Source: Schoenoplectus triqueter
Taxonomy: Eukaryota; Streptophyta; Magnoliopsida; Poales; Cyperaceae
Reading direction: 5' to 3'
NCBI GenBank assembly: GCA_964058805.1
Contig: CAXKVV010001441.1
Coordinates: forward strand, 1-28,023
DNA: 28,023 bases
Shown: positions 25,490 to 28,023 of the stretch, one piece after another
Numbering within the stretch: position 1 is the stretch's first letter
Layout of the letters: every line of letters starts with the position of its first letter
Made by a program: the position numbers and the translations under genes
Notes under the pieces: generated by a model
What the model saw: the letters and a program-made list of their open reading frames with translations, nothing else
The model's database searches: none
What the model was told of the DNA's origin: nothing

Positions 25490-28023
25490 ATGCCCATTCA
25501 GCCCTTAGGCGTTGCTTCCACAGCTTCTTTGACACATCTCCTGGGCAAGGAGATTATCGACGGGGAGGCTCACAGATGGACCACTGCCCCTTTCATCACT
25601 CCCTTAGAGTGCCATGGATATCAGCTAGAGTGGACCCGGTATGTGCTCATGCGGGAGGGGACTCTGCTCAGGCGAGCCGGGATATATGACTCGGTTTTCT
25701 TGTCGATGTTTCACTATCATATCGACACACCCTGGCTACGGGCCTTTTGTGAGAGGTGGAACTATTCCACCAACACTCTATTCATTGACGATCGGGAGCT
25801 GACTCCGACCCTCCTAGAGATACAGCAGTTGACCGGGCTGCCGATCTTTGGCCATTTCTATGACGAGTTCATGGTCTCACCCGCTGACTCGGGAGACCTC
25901 ACTCGATTCCCGCCTTCTTTGCATAAGATTTATGAGATTTATCATCATCTACGGAGGGGATATCCCGGAGTTCCGTTCAAACATTGGATCGCCTATTTCA
26001 CCGATCGGGTCCACACTCGCCCTACGGGTCTGGCTTCCACCAGAGATCCATTTGGTACAGGTCGGCTCGAGATTCATTATGATGGCCCTATCCCATCTCA
26101 GGATACCCTGTGTTCACATGACGTGGATCGGGAGACTTATCTGACCGCCTTCATCTCTTGGTGGATCTGCTATTTCTTATTACCTAGCTCCCCCGCATAC
26201 ACCATTCGGCCTTCGGTGTTCATTATGGCGAGCCTGATCGCGCGTGGCGACAGGATTTCTTTGGCCGTGCCTGTACTGGCCAACATTTATAGGTGCCTCC
26301 GCGGTCTGACTTCATCTCGTAGTCCTTCACAGTGCCAGGAGCTGATCCCGTGGCATCTGATTAGCGGATGGCTCCATTTGCATTGGTCTGGCTCATATGA
26401 TCCCGGCATGGCGGTCACGCTACGAGATCGTCTACCCTTATTGAGTGACTTGGCTGGGGTGCAGCCAGCTTCATTGACTCCGGAGGCTGCCCGGTATAGA
26501 TTCTTCAGGAGTCGAGACCATCTGCGCTTCTCCCGAGACAGATCAGTGGCCCGTGGGACATCTAGGGTTGCTGACAGGATGGTGATTGACAGCAGAGTTC
26601 CCTCTTCTGACTCTTCTAGCATTCGAGCCAGGCCTATTGATTTGGAGTACCTGATCAGTATTCGTCAGGGCTTTCTTCCTCTCAGATTGGGCGATTATAT
26701 GTTTATCGAGCCCTATTCGCCACATAGATGTGCACATCAGTTTGGCTTGGATCAGGATATTCCAGCGCCTCTTCTCCGCCCTATATCATTGGCGGCCGAT
26801 TTGGAGGGTATCGGATGGTGCTACACTCACCTCTTCCGACTAGGCACGGGCACTCGCTATCAGATGGTATCCACCTCTAGGACTTCCACCTTCACGAGGC
26901 GTTATCAGCAGTGGTATTATGAGACCATTCGCTCTTATCAGTCATATACCCCTCCGGTGGTCGTCCGGAGTACATGTCTGCGAGATGGCCAGCCTTTATT
27001 AGATGGCATCGTTTCGCGTGATCGCAGCCCTTTCCCGGCTATTGCTGCAGAGCCTGTCGACTTTCAGGGTTTAGACAGCCGGTTTTCTCATGCTCCTGTT
27101 AGGACCATTCTCACAGGTATGCTTCATTACCCTTTAGGTTATTTCCTTTTAATAAGCCTCATCTCATTCCGACCAATTCTCTTTTGATTCAGAGCTGGCT
27201 TATGAGTATGATCACGCGGAGCCCGGGTTCTCGGTCCCTCGTCCACGAGTAGTTGGCGTTCATTCTCAGCCACATGTCGAGCCACCGGCTCCAGCTGCTA
27301 TGGGGAGGGATCGAGACGGCGCCTCTCAGCCGTCTTCTCCATCTTCTTTTCCTTCTCCCACTCCGGGTGATTTTCTTTACTGACTCGCCTATTCTTATTC
27401 GGGCGTACTTCATTTACATTTCTGATTAGAGTTTATTTTTCAGCTCGTGATACATCTCCTGTGGAGGCTACCCGAGACGACATCATAGCAGATCTATCGG
27501 CGCCTGCGAGCACTGCTATTCCAGGGTTTTGCACCGACCTTGCCGTCGCAGGTTCGTGTGCTTCATTTAATACCTAGTTGCCAGCATGCACTAGTATTTT
27601 CATTCTTACATGTAGATTTTACAGACCCTGAGGCCGATGACATGGCATCTCCACACCGCTCAGAGTCTTTCTTTTATGACGGCCCTGCTTCACCGTCGAT
27701 CTTGCTGGTACCCACTGGAGATGGTGACTCATTCGATGTGATTCTGGGGCCAGTGCTTACTCTTGCACTACCAGAGGAGGCTTCTTTAGAGCAGGGGAGT
27801 CCATTGGCTGTCGAGCCCGCAGGCGACGAGCCATTACTGATCGAGGGAGGGCCATCTCATACTTCTTCATCTCCCGACGGGCAGCCTCTCATGGCCACAG
27901 ATGACAGAGTCTCGACTGAGCGGGTTGCAGTCGACTACGACTCAGAGTTGGATGAGAGCTGGCTGGTGGAGCAGCTATTCCACAGCCCAGAGATGGAGAT
28001 TCCGGCTGGCGAGGGTCTCGCCG
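25490..28023 (+). CDS. plant mobile domain (PMD, aminotransferase-like) protein, 3' end outside the window
   Basis: The largest coding region here encodes a PMD protein (the domain of Arabidopsis MAIN and MAIL1, also carried by transposons). Visible hallmarks are LLRRAGIYDSVFLSM, the ERWNYSTNTLF block, ELTPTLLEIQQLTGLP (25796-25843), then AFISWWICYFLLPS, RPSVFIMASLIARG, LAVPVLANIYRCL and PHRCAHQFGLDQDIP (about 26715-26760). Coding exons by GT-AG and open frame: 25490-27116, 27193-27366, 27444-27551 and 27616-window end, all with phase-1 junctions. The C-terminal exons are rich in Pro, Ser and acidic residues. The start is the first ATG in the unspliced frame; the frame is open upstream to 25211, so coding may begin in a 5' exon. 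MAIN-type proteins act in nuclear silencing and genome stability; function here is unknown. Being attached to a repeated promoter suggests an amplified or transposon-borne copy. Confidence 0.85.

Noticed and set aside
26287..26737. Minus-strand frames inside the PMD exon
   Set aside because: They are shadows of the real coding frame on the opposite strand.

Overview
The window looks like repeat-dense intergenic DNA of a flowering plant nuclear genome. The grounds are three kinds of plant transposon (LTR retrotransposons with tRNA-Met-type primer sites, foldback MITEs, a short Helitron), plant GT-AG introns of 65-80 nt, and one plant mobile domain (PMD) gene. The species cannot be named from this sequence. 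No rRNA, tRNA, CRISPR or ordinary housekeeping gene was seen.

Layout. A large repeat linked to the PMD gene is present in three copies. Copy A (1-1413 and 6424-about 9055, + orientation) is split by an LTR retrotransposon. Copy B (about 15962-17880) is inverted. Copy C (about 18180-25215, + orientation) runs into the PMD gene. The retrotransposon at 1414-6423 has a perfect 5-bp target duplication, a 2.1-kb 5' LTR, a shortened 3' LTR and no protein genes; tandem repeats fill its interior. From 9056 to about 11376 lies a minus-strand Copia remnant (gag and protease, with stops and frameshifts) that holds a nested solo LTR. From 11880 to 14930 eight MITEs or MITE fragments sit end to end, each joined to its neighbour by a (TA)n-type microsatellite. 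A Helitron (14946-15417) and a probable Copia 3' end (15668-15960) follow, and then copy B.

The only gene I would defend is the PMD gene, entered here from its first safe ATG at 25490 and running off the right edge. It has at least four coding exons separated by phase-1 introns. Upstream are two tandem promoter modules, each with a palindrome, a palindromic TCP-type site and a TATA box. Further up lies an array of G-box palindromes spaced about 42 bp. The inverted copy B carries the same promoter modules and G-box array without the gene.

The feature most worth following up is that copy C is built largely of small inverted repeats whose arms change together from unit to unit while the loop stays constant. 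This is seen at 18209-19064, 21793-21903, the promoter palindromes and the ends of the G-box palindromes. The retrotransposon interior at 3729-5330 shows the same behaviour independently. All alignments were done by eye; no search or folding program was run.
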